From positions 244,429 through 308,428 of the forward strand of contig NZ_VUNL01000001.1 of NCBI RefSeq assembly GCF_009697385.1: a stretch of DNA of 64,000 nucleotides, read 5' to 3'. Numbering within the stretch: position 1 is the stretch's first letter; each line of letters begins with the position of its first letter. A program made the translations under genes and the position numbers. The notes below the pieces were generated by a model. It ran no database searches and was not told the origin of the DNA. It worked only from the letters and a program-made list of their open reading frames with translations. The DNA comes from Wylensekiella montiformis (GTDB taxonomy: Bacteria > Bacillota > Negativicutes > Selenomonadales > Selenomonadaceae). Below, in pieces: positions 1-9,028 of this stretch.

Positions 1-137
1 ACCATTTTCAAGTTGCGCGTTGCCAGGAATGCGATAAGAATAACGATTGCCATGGTGAGCCATGTCATGCACAGCGTCTCCCAGTTGAAGGTCAAGCCGG
101 CAAACTGCACTACTTCGCGAACACCGATTTCATGCAT
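1..137 (-). CDS. atpB: F0F1 ATP synthase subunit a, N-terminus (partial)
   Basis: Reading down from position 137 gives MHEIGVREVVQFAGLTFNW followed by a hydrophobic stretch, which fits the N-terminal end of the F0 a subunit, the proton-channel membrane component of ATP synthase. A GGAGG sits 9 bases upstream of the ATG. The gene runs out of the left edge after about 45 codons, so no catalytic arginine region is visible. It lies 45 bases downstream of atpI in the same orientation, the usual atpI-atpB order. The call rests on this short stretch plus the context. Confidence 0.75.
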   Translation of the reverse strand, partial: MHEIGVREVVQFAGLTFNWETLCMTWLTMAIVILIAFLATRNLKM

Positions 138-182
138 AACCTCTACCTCCCTACCAGGGTTCGGGGATTCCCCCGCCCATGA

Positions 183-563
183 TTATTTTTTATCAGATCG
201 TATGTTGGCCGCTATAAGGTGAACCAGTGCCAATCCATACCCCAGAAGAAGCCCCAGCGCAGTCACGGCAAAGACACGCACCGAAATCCGGGCTGCCGCG
301 CCAAGGACTACGAAGATCGTCGTCAGACGCAGCATCAGCCCCCAGAGCATCTGCTTTTTGGCGCTGGCCGCATCCAGACCGGCGCTTCTCCAGGTACGGT
401 AAGCAATCGTCCATATACATACCCCGGCCGCAAGATAGCCGGCCAGCAGCGCACCGATGAGCCGACCCTCGCCCTGCATCAACAGAACGCCTCCGATCAC
501 CGCTGTGCAAACCGCCAGACTTGCCGACAGCCGCTTGACATACCCTGATAAAACTTCCTTCAT
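183..563 (-). CDS. atpI: ATP synthase subunit I (AtpI)
   Basis: A 126-residue membrane protein with four predicted helices (about residues 15-32, 36-55, 72-92 and 96-118) and a short basic tail. It matches the AtpI family in size and in its place directly before atpB. AtpI proteins are thought to help assemble the c-ring and possibly to handle Mg2+; they are not part of the catalytic enzyme. The ATG has GGAGGAGGAAT directly upstream. The 350-base AT-rich spacer upstream carries a good promoter, so this is probably the first gene of the atp operon. Confidence 0.82.
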   Translation of the reverse strand: MKEVLSGYVKRLSASLAVCTAVIGGVLLMQGEGRLIGALLAGYLAAGVCIWTIAYRTWRSAGLDAASAKKQMLWGLMLRLTTIFVVLGAAARISVRVFAVTALGLLLGYGLALVHLIAANIRSDKK

Positions 564-832
564 ATTCCTCCTCCGACGGCAGGCAGATTCCTGTCCATCG
601 TCTTCGTTGAATACCGGCAGCGGCGAAACAGAAACGCTCCCCCTGTATCAGGAGCCGTCGCTTCCATCTGCGCCTGAATTTTTATTTCGACATAAAACCG
701 CAAATCCCTTTCAGGAAACTGCTGCCCTATGTAAAAATACCATTTATTTCCTGTATTTTACGATATAAATAAAAGTTATTTATATTATCATAAATATACA
801 GAATTGATTTATCATAATTGGTCGCAAAGATT

Positions 833-861
833 ATTATATGCGATTGATTGACAGATAGCAA
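833..861 (-). promoter_or_regulatory. sigma-70-type promoter of the atp operon
   Basis: On the minus strand TTGCTA (856-861) and TATAAT (833-838) are 17 bases apart. The spacer between atpI and the AtpZ-like gene (564-913) holds no gene. It is strikingly AT-rich and this promoter is the only clear signal in it. The implied 5' leader to atpI is about 260 bases, which is long and could carry regulation, but I see no recognisable riboswitch. Confidence 0.6.
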
Positions 862-913
862 GGTTTTTCCAACAAAATTTAAGATACCGACAATTCAATC
901 TTTCTTTCCGTTC

Positions 914-1156
914 TCAAAGCAAATTTCCCTGCTTCAGCTGCCGGTACATCGTATATATAGCTCCGGGAAATCCTACGATAATTCCGAGTAATTTCCCCGT
1001 GTATCCCAGCGCGAAGCAGGTATCGGCCAAATTGCCGAGAAATACGCAGATCCCGACAAAAACAACCAGGTAGATTCCCATTCCCCCGAGCAGGGAAAAT
1101 GCCTTGAGCGCCATGCGCAGTCCTTCGTATCTGGAATCGTCATTCCGGTCAGACAT
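914..1156 (-). CDS. AtpZ/AtpI-family protein (putative F0F1-ATPase subunit)
   Basis: An 80-residue protein with two hydrophobic segments (about 17-42 and 50-70) separated by a short loop and ending in a basic tail with YRQLKQGN. This is the architecture of the AtpZ/ATPase_gene1 family, small membrane partners of AtpI found upstream of atp operons and linked to Mg2+/Ca2+ movement in some species. It precedes atpI on the same strand, 350 bases away. The ATG has GGGAGAAAAGGAT upstream. Confidence 0.7.
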   Translation of the reverse strand: MSDRNDDSRYEGLRMALKAFSLLGGMGIYLVVFVGICVFLGNLADTCFALGYTGKLLGIIVGFPGAIYTMYRQLKQGNLL

Positions 1157-1196
1157 ATCCTTTTCTCCCTTCCGGTCATGCAGCAGAATAAAGTAA

Positions 1197-1228
1197 AACT
1201 TATCCAGACCCTTAGCATCGGATAAAGA
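1197..1228. repeat. Short copy of a dispersed palindromic repeat
   Basis: Contains CTTATCCAGA near the left end and TTAGCATCGGATAAAG at the right end. These match the two ends of the ~85-base elements at 35541-35622 and 47034-47120, with the middle ~50 bases missing. The ends are inverted repeats of each other (CTTATCC and GGATAAAG). It lies between wecB and the AtpZ-like gene, outside any coding sequence. Confidence 0.6.
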
Positions 1229-1230
1229 TC

Positions 1231-1254
1231 AAGCCTCCCCCGCAGGGAAGGCTT
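1231..1254 (-). terminator. Probable wecB terminator
   Basis: A ten-base-pair stem (AAGCCTTCCC with GGGGAGGCTT, one G-U pair) and a TGCG loop lie 25 bases after the wecB stop. The T-tract on the minus strand is weak (GATCTTTATCC). On the plus strand the hairpin is followed by five T, so it may work in both directions. Confidence 0.5.
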
Positions 1255-1278
1255 TTTGCATGATCTCTTATATCCTTT

Positions 1279-2442
1279 TCACTTGCCCATAAATACGTCT
1301 GGACGGTCTCCGGCCAGACCATAATGATAGAGAATGGCCTGAATGATCCGTCGGGAAGCCTGTCCATCTCCATATGGATTGACAGACTCCGCCATGCGGC
1401 CGTATTCTTCTTTATCCGTCAGAAGGCGGCGCGCTTCCTTGTAGACGCGCTCGCGGTCCGTGCCGATCAGCTTGACCGTGCCGGCCTCGACGGCCTCCGG
1501 ACGCTCCGTCGTATCGCGCAGCACCAGTACAGGCTTGCCAAGTGCCGGAGCCTCCTCCTGCACTCCGCCCGAATCTGTCAGGATAAGGCAGGCACGATGC
1601 ATGAGATTGGCAAACGGCTCATAATCCAGCGGATCAATCAAATGGACTTTGCTCAGGCCGCCGAGTTCTTCATTGACGACCTCACGCACCTTCGGATTCT
1701 TATGAACGGGAAATACGATCTCTACATCGTCGAATTCCTCAGTCAGCTGACGCAGCGCCTTGTAGACATGGCGCATCGGCTCGCCGAGGTTCTCGCGGCG
1801 GTGCGTCGTGACCAGAACAATGCGCTTATGCGCGAAATCGATCTGCCGAAGCATCTCATCGTCAAAGCGAAAATCATCGCGAACCGTATGATGCAGCGCG
1901 TCGATCACCGTGTTGCCCGTGACAAAGATGCGTTCTGCCGGAACGGATTCCGCCAGCAGATTACGCTCCGAGGTCTCTGTCGGCGCAAAATCGAGATCGG
2001 CAATGCAGCCGGTAAGCTTGCGGTTCATTTCTTCCGGGAACGGCGAATATTTATTGTGCGTACGAAGCCCTGCTTCCACATGACCGACCGGTATCTGGTG
2101 ATAATAAGCAGCCAGCGCGCCGGCAAAGGTCGTCGTCGTATCGCCATGGACAAGAACCAGATCCGGCTTTTCTTCCGTCAGCACCTTATCCAGTCCCATC
2201 ATCGCCTTGGAGGTAATATCAAACAAGGTCTGCCCCTGCGCCATAATATCCAGATCATGATCCGGTTTGATGGCAAAAAGATTCAGCACCTGATCCAGCA
2301 TTTCGCGGTGCTGGGCAGTCACGGCTACGACCGGCGTAATCGTATCCGGATGCTTTTGAAGCTCCAGCACGATCGGAGCCATCTTAATTGCCTCCGGTCT
2401 GGTTCCAAAGACGGTCATCACCTTGATTTTCTTCTTGTCCAT
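1279..2442 (-). CDS. wecB: UDP-N-acetylglucosamine 2-epimerase
   Basis: 387 residues from the ATG at 2442, which has AAAGGGG 8 bases upstream. An earlier in-frame start at 2490 lacks such a site. The N-terminus [16 protein letters not shown] is the family signature. [24 protein letters not shown] and [10 protein letters not shown] are also present and form the UDP-binding and catalytic sites. The enzyme converts UDP-GlcNAc to UDP-ManNAc in the cytoplasm for surface polysaccharide or secondary wall polymer synthesis. It is probably co-transcribed with wecA, 80 bases upstream. I see no truncation. Confidence 0.95.
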   Translation of the reverse strand: MDKKKIKVMTVFGTRPEAIKMAPIVLELQKHPDTITPVVAVTAQHREMLDQVLNLFAIKPDHDLDIMAQGQTLFDITSKAMMGLDKVLTEEKPDLVLVHGDTTTTFAGALAAYYHQIPVGHVEAGLRTHNKYSPFPEEMNRKLTGCIADLDFAPTETSERNLLAESVPAERIFVTGNTVIDALHHTVRDDFRFDDEMLRQIDFAHKRIVLVTTHRRENLGEPMRHVYKALRQLTEEFDDVEIVFPVHKNPKVREVVNEELGGLSKVHLIDPLDYEPFANLMHRACLILTDSGGVQEEAPALGKPVLVLRDTTERPEAVEAGTVKLIGTDRERVYKEARRLLTDKEEYGRMAESVNPYGDGQASRRIIQAILYHYGLAGDRPDVFMGK

Positions 2443-2522
2443 TCGAAATCCCCTTTCTATAAGCAAAGGCAGGCCTGCGCCTGCCTCCACGGTCTGATTG
2501 GTTCTCTTTCCGTCAGCCAGAG

Positions 2523-3575
2523 TCAGTGCTGATGAGCGGAATGATTCATATGAAAAATACCGATCTTTTTCGCACCGAACAGAACAGCCGCCACCACCAC
2601 ACAGACGATGAGAATGGCAAACTGGCTGCTGACCTCCGTAAGCGCAACGGCGCTCAGGCCAAGCAGCGCACTGATCACATACATGAGCAGAACCGCCTGA
2701 CGCTGACTAAAGCCCAAATCCAAAAGGCGATGATGCAGATGTCCCTTATCCGGCTTGAAAATCGGCACGCCGCCGCGATAACGGCGCACAATGGCGAACG
2801 TCGTGTCCAGAATCGGAAGTCCCAGCGCCAGAATGGGGACAATGAGCGCAATCGTGGCCGCGCTCTTCACCGCGCCGATCACCGAAATGCCGGCCAGCAT
2901 ATACCCGAGGAACATGCTGCCGGAATCCCCCATAAAGATCCGGGCCGGATTGAAGTTATAGTACAAAAAGCCAAACGCCGCCCCGGCCAGCGCTGCAGTC
3001 AGCACGGCCACCAGCAGAATGCCCTGCTGCAGCGCGACCAGAAAGATCGTGATGGAAGCAATCGTTGAAACCCCTGCGGCCAGACCATCCAGCCCGTCAA
3101 TCAGATTGACGGTATTGGTCAGACCGACAATCCAGAAGATCGTGACAGGGATCGCCAGCCATTCCGTATAAATGTAATCGCCAAACGGATCCGTAATGAA
3201 ATCGATGCGCACATCAAAGGCAATGACCAGAACGGCCGCAGCAAGGATCTGCCCGACCAGCTTTACCTTGGCTGGCAGGTTCTTGTAATCGTCGATTACG
3301 CCGACCAGCACAATCAAGGAACCGCCGACCATCAGGCCGATCAATTCTGTCCTGACCTCCGCAGTTACCTCGACAAAGGACAGAACGCTGAATATCGCAG
3401 CCATGAAAGCCGCATAGATTCCAATCCCGCCGATACGGGGAATCGGCTTTTTATGAACTTTTCTCGCATCGGGGGCATCCATCGCTCCCGTCCTGGCCGC
3501 CAGGAAAATCACGCCTGGCGTAATGAGCAGCGCTACTCCTGCAGCAATGACAAACGCCAACATATAATCCGGCAT
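2523..3575 (-). CDS. wecA: Undecaprenyl-phosphate GlcNAc-1-phosphate transferase (WecA/TagO type)
   Basis: 350 residues with about ten membrane helices. Family motifs appear in order: a cytosolic [14 protein letters not shown] near residue 40, [12 protein letters not shown] near 160, [12 protein letters not shown] near 218 and [13 protein letters not shown] near 280. These aspartates and histidines bind Mg2+ and the nucleotide sugar in the MraY/WecA superfamily. The protein moves GlcNAc-1-P onto undecaprenyl phosphate and so starts a surface glycan. Its pairing with wecB downstream suggests one polysaccharide pathway. It starts at ATG 3575 after AGAGGTG. Confidence 0.93.
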   Translation of the reverse strand: MPDYMLAFVIAAGVALLITPGVIFLAARTGAMDAPDARKVHKKPIPRIGGIGIYAAFMAAIFSVLSFVEVTAEVRTELIGLMVGGSLIVLVGVIDDYKNLPAKVKLVGQILAAAVLVIAFDVRIDFITDPFGDYIYTEWLAIPVTIFWIVGLTNTVNLIDGLDGLAAGVSTIASITIFLVALQQGILLVAVLTAALAGAAFGFLYYNFNPARIFMGDSGSMFLGYMLAGISVIGAVKSAATIALIVPILALGLPILDTTFAIVRRYRGGVPIFKPDKGHLHHRLLDLGFSQRQAVLLMYVISALLGLSAVALTEVSSQFAILIVCVVVAAVLFGAKKIGIFHMNHSAHQH

Positions 3576-3632
3576 ACAAGTCGCACCTCTTTTTCCAATC
3601 GCTTGTTGTATTCATGTTTCCATAGCAAGCCT

Positions 3633-3661
3633 ATTTTACCGCACCGCCCAACCGGTGTCAA
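3633..3661 (-). promoter_or_regulatory. Promoter of wecA-wecB
   Basis: On the minus strand a perfect TTGACA (3656-3661), a 17-base spacer and TAAAAT (3633-3638) lie about 60 bases upstream of the wecA start. This is close to the sigma-70/sigma-A consensus. The same spacer holds the end of the dCMP deaminase gene, so wecA-wecB is likely an independent unit. Confidence 0.75.
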
Positions 3662-3683
3662 TGAAAATCACGGGACGAAGCGC

Positions 3684-4148
3684 TTAGTCGTGAATTTCGT
3701 CCGGACGACAGGAAACAATCTGTCCATCTGTATCGTAATAGACGACACGGTCCAGCTTGGCATTCCGCAGCATCCGGCGGCAGAGCAGGCATGGCTTGCC
3801 CGAAGCGAGTGTCCCGTCGGCGTTCACGCCGACAATATAGATGGTCGCCCCCTCCATTGCCGCCGGATCCGCATTGATGATGGCATTCTGTTCAGCATGA
3901 ACGGCCACACAGAGCTCGTAATTTTGTCCTTTCGGCACATGAAGCCGCTCTCTCTCACAAACGCCCGTATCGATGCAGTTCGCCTCTCCGCGCGGCGCTC
4001 CGTTGTACCCGGTGCTGATGATAATCCGATCTTTGACGATGATCGCTCCATAGCGGCGGCGCAGACAGGTCGCTCTCCGGCCGACCGACCGGGCAATATC
4101 CAGAAAATACTCCGTCCAGTCCGGACGATTCTGCTTTTCACCGTTCAT
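3684..4148 (-). CDS. comEB: dCMP deaminase (ComEB family)
   Basis: 154 residues with the zinc signature of cytidine/deoxycytidylate deaminases: HAEQNAII (His and the catalytic Glu) and KPCLLCRRML (two zinc Cys). NGAPRGEANC carries the extra Cys typical of dCMP deaminases. The enzyme makes dUMP for thymidylate synthesis in the cytosol. I chose the ATG at 4148 because GGGAGG lies 9 bases before it; the ATG at 4157 directly abuts that site. The start overlaps the end of the upstream nuclease-like gene, so the two are translationally coupled. Confidence 0.9.
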   Translation of the reverse strand: MNGEKQNRPDWTEYFLDIARSVGRRATCLRRRYGAIIVKDRIIISTGYNGAPRGEANCIDTGVCERERLHVPKGQNYELCVAVHAEQNAIINADPAAMEGATIYIVGVNADGTLASGKPCLLCRRMLRNAKLDRVVYYDTDGQIVSCRPDEIHD

Positions 4149-4554
4149 TCTTTTCATCCTCCCTGTCTTGCAAATAACGACGCCCCAGTATCACGGCAAC
4201 CAGATCATCCACCGGCTCCGGCGGAACTTGCAGGGACAGCGGCAGCAAGCGCCGCCATCCCTTCGGCGGATTCGCCTTCCAGTATTCCCCGCGGGCCATC
4301 TCCGTCGTCCGGTATTCATCCACCACGCGGATGTCGAGAGACGGCAGCGCCTGCTTCAGGCGCTGCCGGGCCTGGCCGCTTGTCGTGCCGTTTCCTTCGA
4401 CCAGACAGGAAAATCCGTATGCCTTATACCATCCGGCGACCTCCTGTTCCAGCCGCGCAGTTTCAATAACCTGCCGGATCAAGACCTTTCCGGTTTCATC
4501 CAGCACGGCCAGTCCGCATTTATCCCTGCCGGGATCCAGCGCTGCTATATTCAT
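4138..4554 (-). CDS. RuvC/YqgF-like nuclease-fold protein
   Basis: 138 residues. The N-terminal strand IAALDPGRDKCGLAVLD is the RNase H-fold signature of RuvC/YqgF (Holliday junction resolvase-like) proteins, with the first catalytic Asp. A second acidic position is in VEGNGT, and DEYRTTEMAR and PVDDLVAVILGRRYL follow. YqgF relatives process pre-16S rRNA, but this divergent group is not characterised, so the substrate is unknown. It overlaps the dCMP deaminase gene. The C-terminus is charged (REDEKNER). Confidence 0.65.
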   Translation of the reverse strand: MNIAALDPGRDKCGLAVLDETGKVLIRQVIETARLEQEVAGWYKAYGFSCLVEGNGTTSGQARQRLKQALPSLDIRVVDEYRTTEMARGEYWKANPPKGWRRLLPLSLQVPPEPVDDLVAVILGRRYLQDREDEKNER

Positions 4555-4571
4555 AAAGACCTCCCGTTATC

Positions 4572-4605
4572 CGAATCGAGCCGGGCAGATGCCCGGCTCG
4601 ATTCG
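4572..4605. other. Perfect 15-bp hairpin without T-tract
   Basis: CGAATCGAGCCGGGC and its exact inverse surround an AGAT loop. It sits between the DUF3084 gene and the nuclease-like gene. Neither side is followed by a T-run, so a simple intrinsic terminator is unlikely. It may protect the 3' end of the long envelope transcript. Confidence 0.55.
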
Positions 4606-4631
4606 TTTCCCTCCAGCTGCTCTCATTCCCG

Positions 4632-5876
4632 TCAATGTACGGCATTATCCGTCTGCCGCTCCATTTTCAGGATCAGACGAAGCGGTCCCATCGCATCCGT
4701 ATCTCCATTCGCATAAGCAGACAGAACCACCGGCCCGCGGATACCGCGCAGCGAGTTGACCAGTTCATAAAACTGCGCTCCGGCTATAACGCCGACAGAA
4801 CCGCGGAGCGGATCCGGAAGGATGCCCTTTGTCGTCGCGGACAGATTGACATCCTTAAGGAAGTTCATGACCGTCTGCTCCGCTTCGCCGTCCGTGCCAT
4901 CCGTCAGCGTATACGGCCGGGCAATGATGAATTCCTTATTCTTATAGATGATGCTGTTTTTGTAAAGTTCCAGAGACGTGCGTACCGCCTCGCCGCGGAT
5001 CAGATTGCCTGCCGCCACGATGCGCACCACCATATCCTGCGGACTTTCCGCGATGGTCTTGACAGCCGCTTCATATTCCGGCTGATAGATCCAAATATCC
5101 TGATCGGACGTATCCCGTCCCAGGCGTGTGGAAACATTGCGGTTGGCCAGCTGAGCCAGAGACTGAAGATCCTGCGCCACCGCCGCCTGCGGCCGGTTGC
5201 CGCGGACCACGCCGCTGGCGATAACCTCTCCGGCCTGAAATACGATATCTCCCTCGCGCATGCTGATCAGTCCGTCGCGCAGATCCTGTGCACGTTTTTC
5301 CAGACTCTTATTGTCCCGGGTCAGCCTTGCATTATGACCGGACAATTCCTCGTTGGCACTGGCCAGAACCTGATTCCGGCCGCCGAGGCTGACATTCTCT
5401 GCAGAAAGCAGGTCATTGCGCGCCAGAAGGTCCTGTTTGGCGGCCTCCAGCTGGCGATTTCCCTCCTGCAGCCGGGACGATTCCGCTTCCAGCTCCGCCC
5501 GCTGGTCTTTCAGCTTTTCCACGTCCGTTTTGGAAGCGCTGAGCGCCTCATTGGTGCGCTCCTGCTCGTCCTGTGCCGCTTCCAGATCCGACTGGGCCTG
5601 AAGCAGGCTGGACTGCGTCGCCTGCATGGTGCGATTCAGCCGTTCCATGCCAAACAGCGCCGTGCGCACGTTCTCCGAAGCCGCCGCCATAACGCCGAAC
5701 GTCAATGTCGTAATACAGACTCCTGTAAATATGGTAATGACAATGGAGGTATGACGCGGCCTCAGGCCGAAAATCGACAGCCTCTTTTTACCGATCTTCG
5801 TGCCCAGACGATCGCCGATAAACGCAATGGCGCCGCCGGTGATAATCAGTACGACAATCAAAAGGACTCCGTACAT
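4632..5876 (-). CDS. DUF3084-domain membrane protein
   Basis: 414 residues. Two N-terminal membrane helices (about 3-20 and 42-65) flank the cytosolic patch RLGTKIGKKRLSIFGLRPRH, which is typical of DUF3084 proteins. A long Glu/Gln/Leu-rich coiled coil covers about residues 80-200, and a globular region follows. The function is not established. The family is found in cyanobacteria and diderm Firmicutes, both with an OM. Its place 41 bases after the lptF/G gene, as the last gene of the LPS cluster, hints at an envelope role. No frameshift or truncation is visible. Confidence 0.75.
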   Translation of the reverse strand: MYGVLLIVVLIITGGAIAFIGDRLGTKIGKKRLSIFGLRPRHTSIVITIFTGVCITTLTFGVMAAASENVRTALFGMERLNRTMQATQSSLLQAQSDLEAAQDEQERTNEALSASKTDVEKLKDQRAELEAESSRLQEGNRQLEAAKQDLLARNDLLSAENVSLGGRNQVLASANEELSGHNARLTRDNKSLEKRAQDLRDGLISMREGDIVFQAGEVIASGVVRGNRPQAAVAQDLQSLAQLANRNVSTRLGRDTSDQDIWIYQPEYEAAVKTIAESPQDMVVRIVAAGNLIRGEAVRTSLELYKNSIIYKNKEFIIARPYTLTDGTDGEAEQTVMNFLKDVNLSATTKGILPDPLRGSVGVIAGAQFYELVNSLRGIRGPVVLSAYANGDTDAMGPLRLILKMERQTDNAVH

Positions 5877-5917
5877 GTTTCATCATTCCACCTTTCTGTC
5901 CATCGGATAAGCCGGCA

Positions 5918-7018
5918 TCAGCGCGATGCGCGGCGGATAAGGAAAAAACCGGCAATGAGGCCGACGATGTTCGGAAGCCAGACAGCAAGCATCGGCGTCA
6001 GGATCCCGCCGCGGGCCAAAGCATTTCCCATCGTCATCAGCGCGTAATAGAAAAAGATAATGATGACACTCATGGCAAATCCGGCCGACGAACTATTGCG
6101 CGTCGGCTGCAGCCCAAGAGGCACGCCGATCAAGGCAAAGATCAGGCTGGCCATCGGCACGGTAATGCGCTGATAATATTCTGCTTCCAGCTTGTTTGTA
6201 TTGGCGTACTGCGTTTTCATAATGGCAATCTGCGCCTTGAGTTCCTTCATCGTCAGTTCCTCCGGATCCTTTTGCTCCCGGACGATCTGCTTCGGATTGG
6301 CCCGGATCGGAAGAACCTGCGTACTGAAACGCATGGTATGCTCGCTCTTTCCCTCCTCGCTAGCAATATCATAGAGCATCCCATTATGCATCGTCCACTC
6401 GTTGCCGCTCCATTCCGCATACTCCGCATTTTCCACATGGCGGACCTGACCGTCGTCATCAAAATCCTGCAGCGTGATTCCTTGCAGCGTCTGCGTATCA
6501 GCATCGTACAGCCGCGCATAGACCAGTCGCTGAATCTGTCCTTTTTCAATATCCTTCAAGATGATATGTTCCTGCGACTTCATGCCATTGTTCCCCTGTA
6601 TCTCATAGTACAGGACATTACGGTAAGCCGTATTGGCCCACGGCACAACATACTCGTTAAACGCGATCGCACAGAGACTCACGATCAGTCCCATGATAAT
6701 GGCCGGTGCCGCGATCCGTCCGAAGCTGATGCCGCAGGACTTCATGGCTGTGATCTCGCTTGAGCTGGAAAGGCGGCCGAAGGTCAGCAGACTGGCCAGC
6801 AGCATGGACATCGGGAACGTCCACATGATAACACTCGGCAGCCCGAAAATAAATATTTTAACCACCGCCTGCAGCGATGCACCGTAATCCGTAATATACT
6901 TCGCAATCTTGAACAGCGTACCGGAGCCGATGAATACCGCGGAAAACGCGCAGATGCCGAAAAGAAAGGTCAGCAGGACCTCCCGGAAGATATACTTGTC
7001 TAAAATTCTCAAATGCAT
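5918..7018 (-). CDS. lptF: LPS export permease, LptF/LptG family
   Basis: 366 residues from the ATG at 7018, which follows GGAG by 7 bases; upstream in-frame starts lack a site. N-terminal LRILDKYIFREVLLTFLFG is the YjgP/YjgQ signature. Helices cluster at the N-terminus (about 15-110) and C-terminus (about 280-355), with a beta-jellyroll periplasmic domain between, as in LptF and LptG. It forms the membrane part of the LptB2FG exporter that pulls LPS out of the inner membrane. Only one family member is in the window; the partner could be elsewhere, or this protein may pair with itself. The start is 13 bases after the lptB stop. Confidence 0.9.
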   Translation of the reverse strand: MHLRILDKYIFREVLLTFLFGICAFSAVFIGSGTLFKIAKYITDYGASLQAVVKIFIFGLPSVIMWTFPMSMLLASLLTFGRLSSSSEITAMKSCGISFGRIAAPAIIMGLIVSLCAIAFNEYVVPWANTAYRNVLYYEIQGNNGMKSQEHIILKDIEKGQIQRLVYARLYDADTQTLQGITLQDFDDDGQVRHVENAEYAEWSGNEWTMHNGMLYDIASEEGKSEHTMRFSTQVLPIRANPKQIVREQKDPEELTMKELKAQIAIMKTQYANTNKLEAEYYQRITVPMASLIFALIGVPLGLQPTRNSSSAGFAMSVIIIFFYYALMTMGNALARGGILTPMLAVWLPNIVGLIAGFFLIRRASR

Positions 7019-7031
7019 GACTACGCTCCAA

Positions 7032-7751
7032 TCACAGGGTAAAGTTTTCGCCCAGATAGAACTTACGGGCCACCGGACTGTTGGCAATGGTCTGGCTGTC
7101 GCCTTCCAACAGGATCCGCCCCTCGCTCAGAATGTACGCCCGGTCAACAATCTGCAGGGTTTCCCGTACATTGTGATCGGTGATCAGGATGCCCATGCCC
7201 CGCTGGCGAAGATACTGGATGATTTCCTGTATGTCTGCCACGGCCAGAGGGTCCACGCCGGCAAACGGCTCGTCCAGCAGGATAAACTGAGGTTCAAGCG
7301 CCAGACAGCGCGCAATCTCCACCCGGCGGCGTTCGCCGCCGGAAAGCTCCGTTCCCTTCCGGTCACGGACATGTCCGATGTGGAACTCTTCGATCAGCTC
7401 TTCATACTTATCCTTCTGTTCCGCCTTGGAGAGACTGGTCGTCTCAAGGATGGCCATGATATTTTCACGCACGGTAAGCTTGCGGAAAATGGAAGCCTCC
7501 TGCGTCAGATAGCTGATGCCCAGCGCCGCACGGCGGTACATGGGCTGGCCGGTGATATTGATATCCGATAAAAACACCTCGCCGGATGTAGGCTGCTCCA
7601 GCCCGACGATCATATAGAACGTCGTCGTTTTCCCCGCGCCGTTCGGGCCGAGAAGCCCGACAATCTCTCCCTTGCTGACCCTCAGGGACACGCGGTCTAC
7701 GGCCGACCTCTCCTTGAATTTTTTTACCAGATTCTTCGCTTCGATATGCAA
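7032..7751 (-). CDS. lptB: LPS export ABC ATPase LptB
   Basis: 239 residues. Walker A is GPNGAGKTT, the signature is [13 protein letters not shown], Walker B is [14 protein letters not shown] and the switch His is in [10 protein letters not shown]. The last two segments are almost identical to the LptB consensus and separate it from other ABC ATPases. It powers LptB2FG on the cytoplasmic face. The start codon is TTG, with GGAGGG 8 bases upstream; no ATG fits. lptA ends 40 bases upstream and lptF/G follows, so the export genes form one block. Confidence 0.95.
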   Translation of the reverse strand: MHIEAKNLVKKFKERSAVDRVSLRVSKGEIVGLLGPNGAGKTTTFYMIVGLEQPTSGEVFLSDINITGQPMYRRAALGISYLTQEASIFRKLTVRENIMAILETTSLSKAEQKDKYEELIEEFHIGHVRDRKGTELSGGERRRVEIARCLALEPQFILLDEPFAGVDPLAVADIQEIIQYLRQRGMGILITDHNVRETLQIVDRAYILSEGRILLEGDSQTIANSPVARKFYLGENFTL

Positions 7752-7790
7752 AGCTTATACCCTCCAACTTTCGGATTCACACTTATTCGT

Positions 7791-8477
7791 TTATTTTACT
7801 CCGGCCTGCCCATCCTTCGCAAGATAAATCGTCAAACGGTTGCTTTTCATCGTATTGTTGTCCTGAAGCGCCCAGGCGCTGCCCGTGACCACGACCTGAC
7901 CCTGATCCCGGCCATAATAGTCCATCCGGTCTCCGCCCGCTTCCAGATTGCGCGGCGGACTGATCACATGCGCATTGCCTGTGCCGACATAATGCGCATC
8001 ATCAAGCCATCCCTCCAGACGATTTGCCGTAAAGGTGCCGTCCGCACTCGTCAGCGTTCCTCCGGCCGGCATGACCAGATACTTCCCCTGATTCGGATAA
8101 TAGTCGGCCTGCTCCCCGGAAAAATGATGTTCTCCCTGCGATCCCTGAACATTGCCCGATGCCGACAGGTGTTCCTCGCCGTCGAGGACAATGCGGTCAC
8201 AGGTCAGACGCGCATCATCGCGTACAGCAATGACATTTCCCTCCACAATGCCCTGTTTCGTCTTCGCATTGTAGGATGCCTTCACACCGGAAACCCTGGA
8301 AGCTCCCTGTTTCATCAAAACATCGCCGGAAGCCGACACCAGACCTGTACTCATATCATACTCCACGGTATCCGCATCCAGCTCCGCCGGTTCGCCCGCG
8401 GCATTCAGACTGCTCATCGGCAGCACGACGCTTACCGCCAGAGCCAGCAGCATCTGTTTCATTCTGCCTGTATTCAT
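7791..8477 (-). CDS. lptA: LPS transport periplasmic protein LptA (OstA)
   Basis: 228 residues with a signal peptide (basic MNTGRMKQ, hydrophobic core, cleavage after LNA-A near residue 26). The rest is the repetitive beta pattern of the OstA/LptA jellyroll, for example DADTVEYDMSTGLVSASGDV and later ADYYPNQGKYLVMP. LptA molecules join end to end to form the periplasmic bridge that carries LPS from LptC to the OM. It overlaps lptC by 4 bases, so the two are translationally coupled. lptD is not in this window. Confidence 0.9.
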   Translation of the reverse strand: MNTGRMKQMLLALAVSVVLPMSSLNAAGEPAELDADTVEYDMSTGLVSASGDVLMKQGASRVSGVKASYNAKTKQGIVEGNVIAVRDDARLTCDRIVLDGEEHLSASGNVQGSQGEHHFSGEQADYYPNQGKYLVMPAGGTLTSADGTFTANRLEGWLDDAHYVGTGNAHVISPPRNLEAGGDRMDYYGRDQGQVVVTGSAWALQDNNTMKSNRLTIYLAKDGQAGVK

Positions 8478-9028
8478 TTGCTTTCTCCTCCTTTGACCAG
8501 ATGGGCCCGGCCGATAATCCGGATCTTATTAAATCCGTCCGTGCTTTCAATGCGTTCGCCGGAGGCCTTCATATCCTCCTTGCTGACAGACGCGTCACCC
8601 ACTGCCGCCAGCATCTCATCCGCCGAAACCCATTGCAGTTCCCGGCTGCTCAGTATGGCGCCGTCGCTCGTGCTGATCGCCACATTCCCCGAAAGGGAGA
8701 TGTCCTTTGTCTCGTTTTCATAACGGCCATGATCCGCATGAACTTCCACCACACGGCCATCCTGCATATAAAAATGCCCGGTCAGATTCTCCAGCCGGAC
8801 ATCCTTCGTATGGACATCCATCTCGATATGTTCAGCCGTAAGATCCCAGATCTTTCGCCCGTCTTTTTCCTCACTGATCGTATTGCCCTCATACGTCATA
8901 AGATTCGAATCAGCAGTCTGCTCCGGCAGCTGCGGTTTTTGCGGCACCGTCATAACAGCCCAGACGACCAGCGCGGCAAACGCGGCCAATGCCAGTCCGG
9001 TCAGAAGCTTTTTCTTTCTGTCCATCAT
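8474..9028 (-). CDS. lptC: LPS export protein LptC
   Basis: 184 residues: a single N-terminal helix (about 7-25), then a periplasmic OstA-like beta domain. LMTYEGNTISEEKDGRKIWDL is cut short here; the following VRLENLTGHFYMQDGRVVEVHA and GNVAISTSDGA are LptC-like. The protein stays anchored in the inner membrane and hands LPS from LptB2FG to LptA. ATGA overlaps connect it to the acyltransferase gene before and lptA after. Two adjacent ATG codons follow GGAGG; the first gives the 4-base overlap. Confidence 0.87.
   Translation of the reverse strand: MMDRKKKLLTGLALAAFAALVVWAVMTVPQKPQLPEQTADSNLMTYEGNTISEEKDGRKIWDLTAEHIEMDVHTKDVRLENLTGHFYMQDGRVVEVHADHGRYENETKDISLSGNVAISTSDGAILSSRELQWVSADEMLAAVGDASVSKEDMKASGERIESTDGFNKIRIIGRAHLVKGGESK

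Noticed and set aside
1190..1230. TTATCCAGA as a DnaA box cluster
   Set aside because: It differs from TTATCCACA, and the copies are explained by the palindromic repeat. No dnaA, dnaN or AT-rich unwinding region is nearby.
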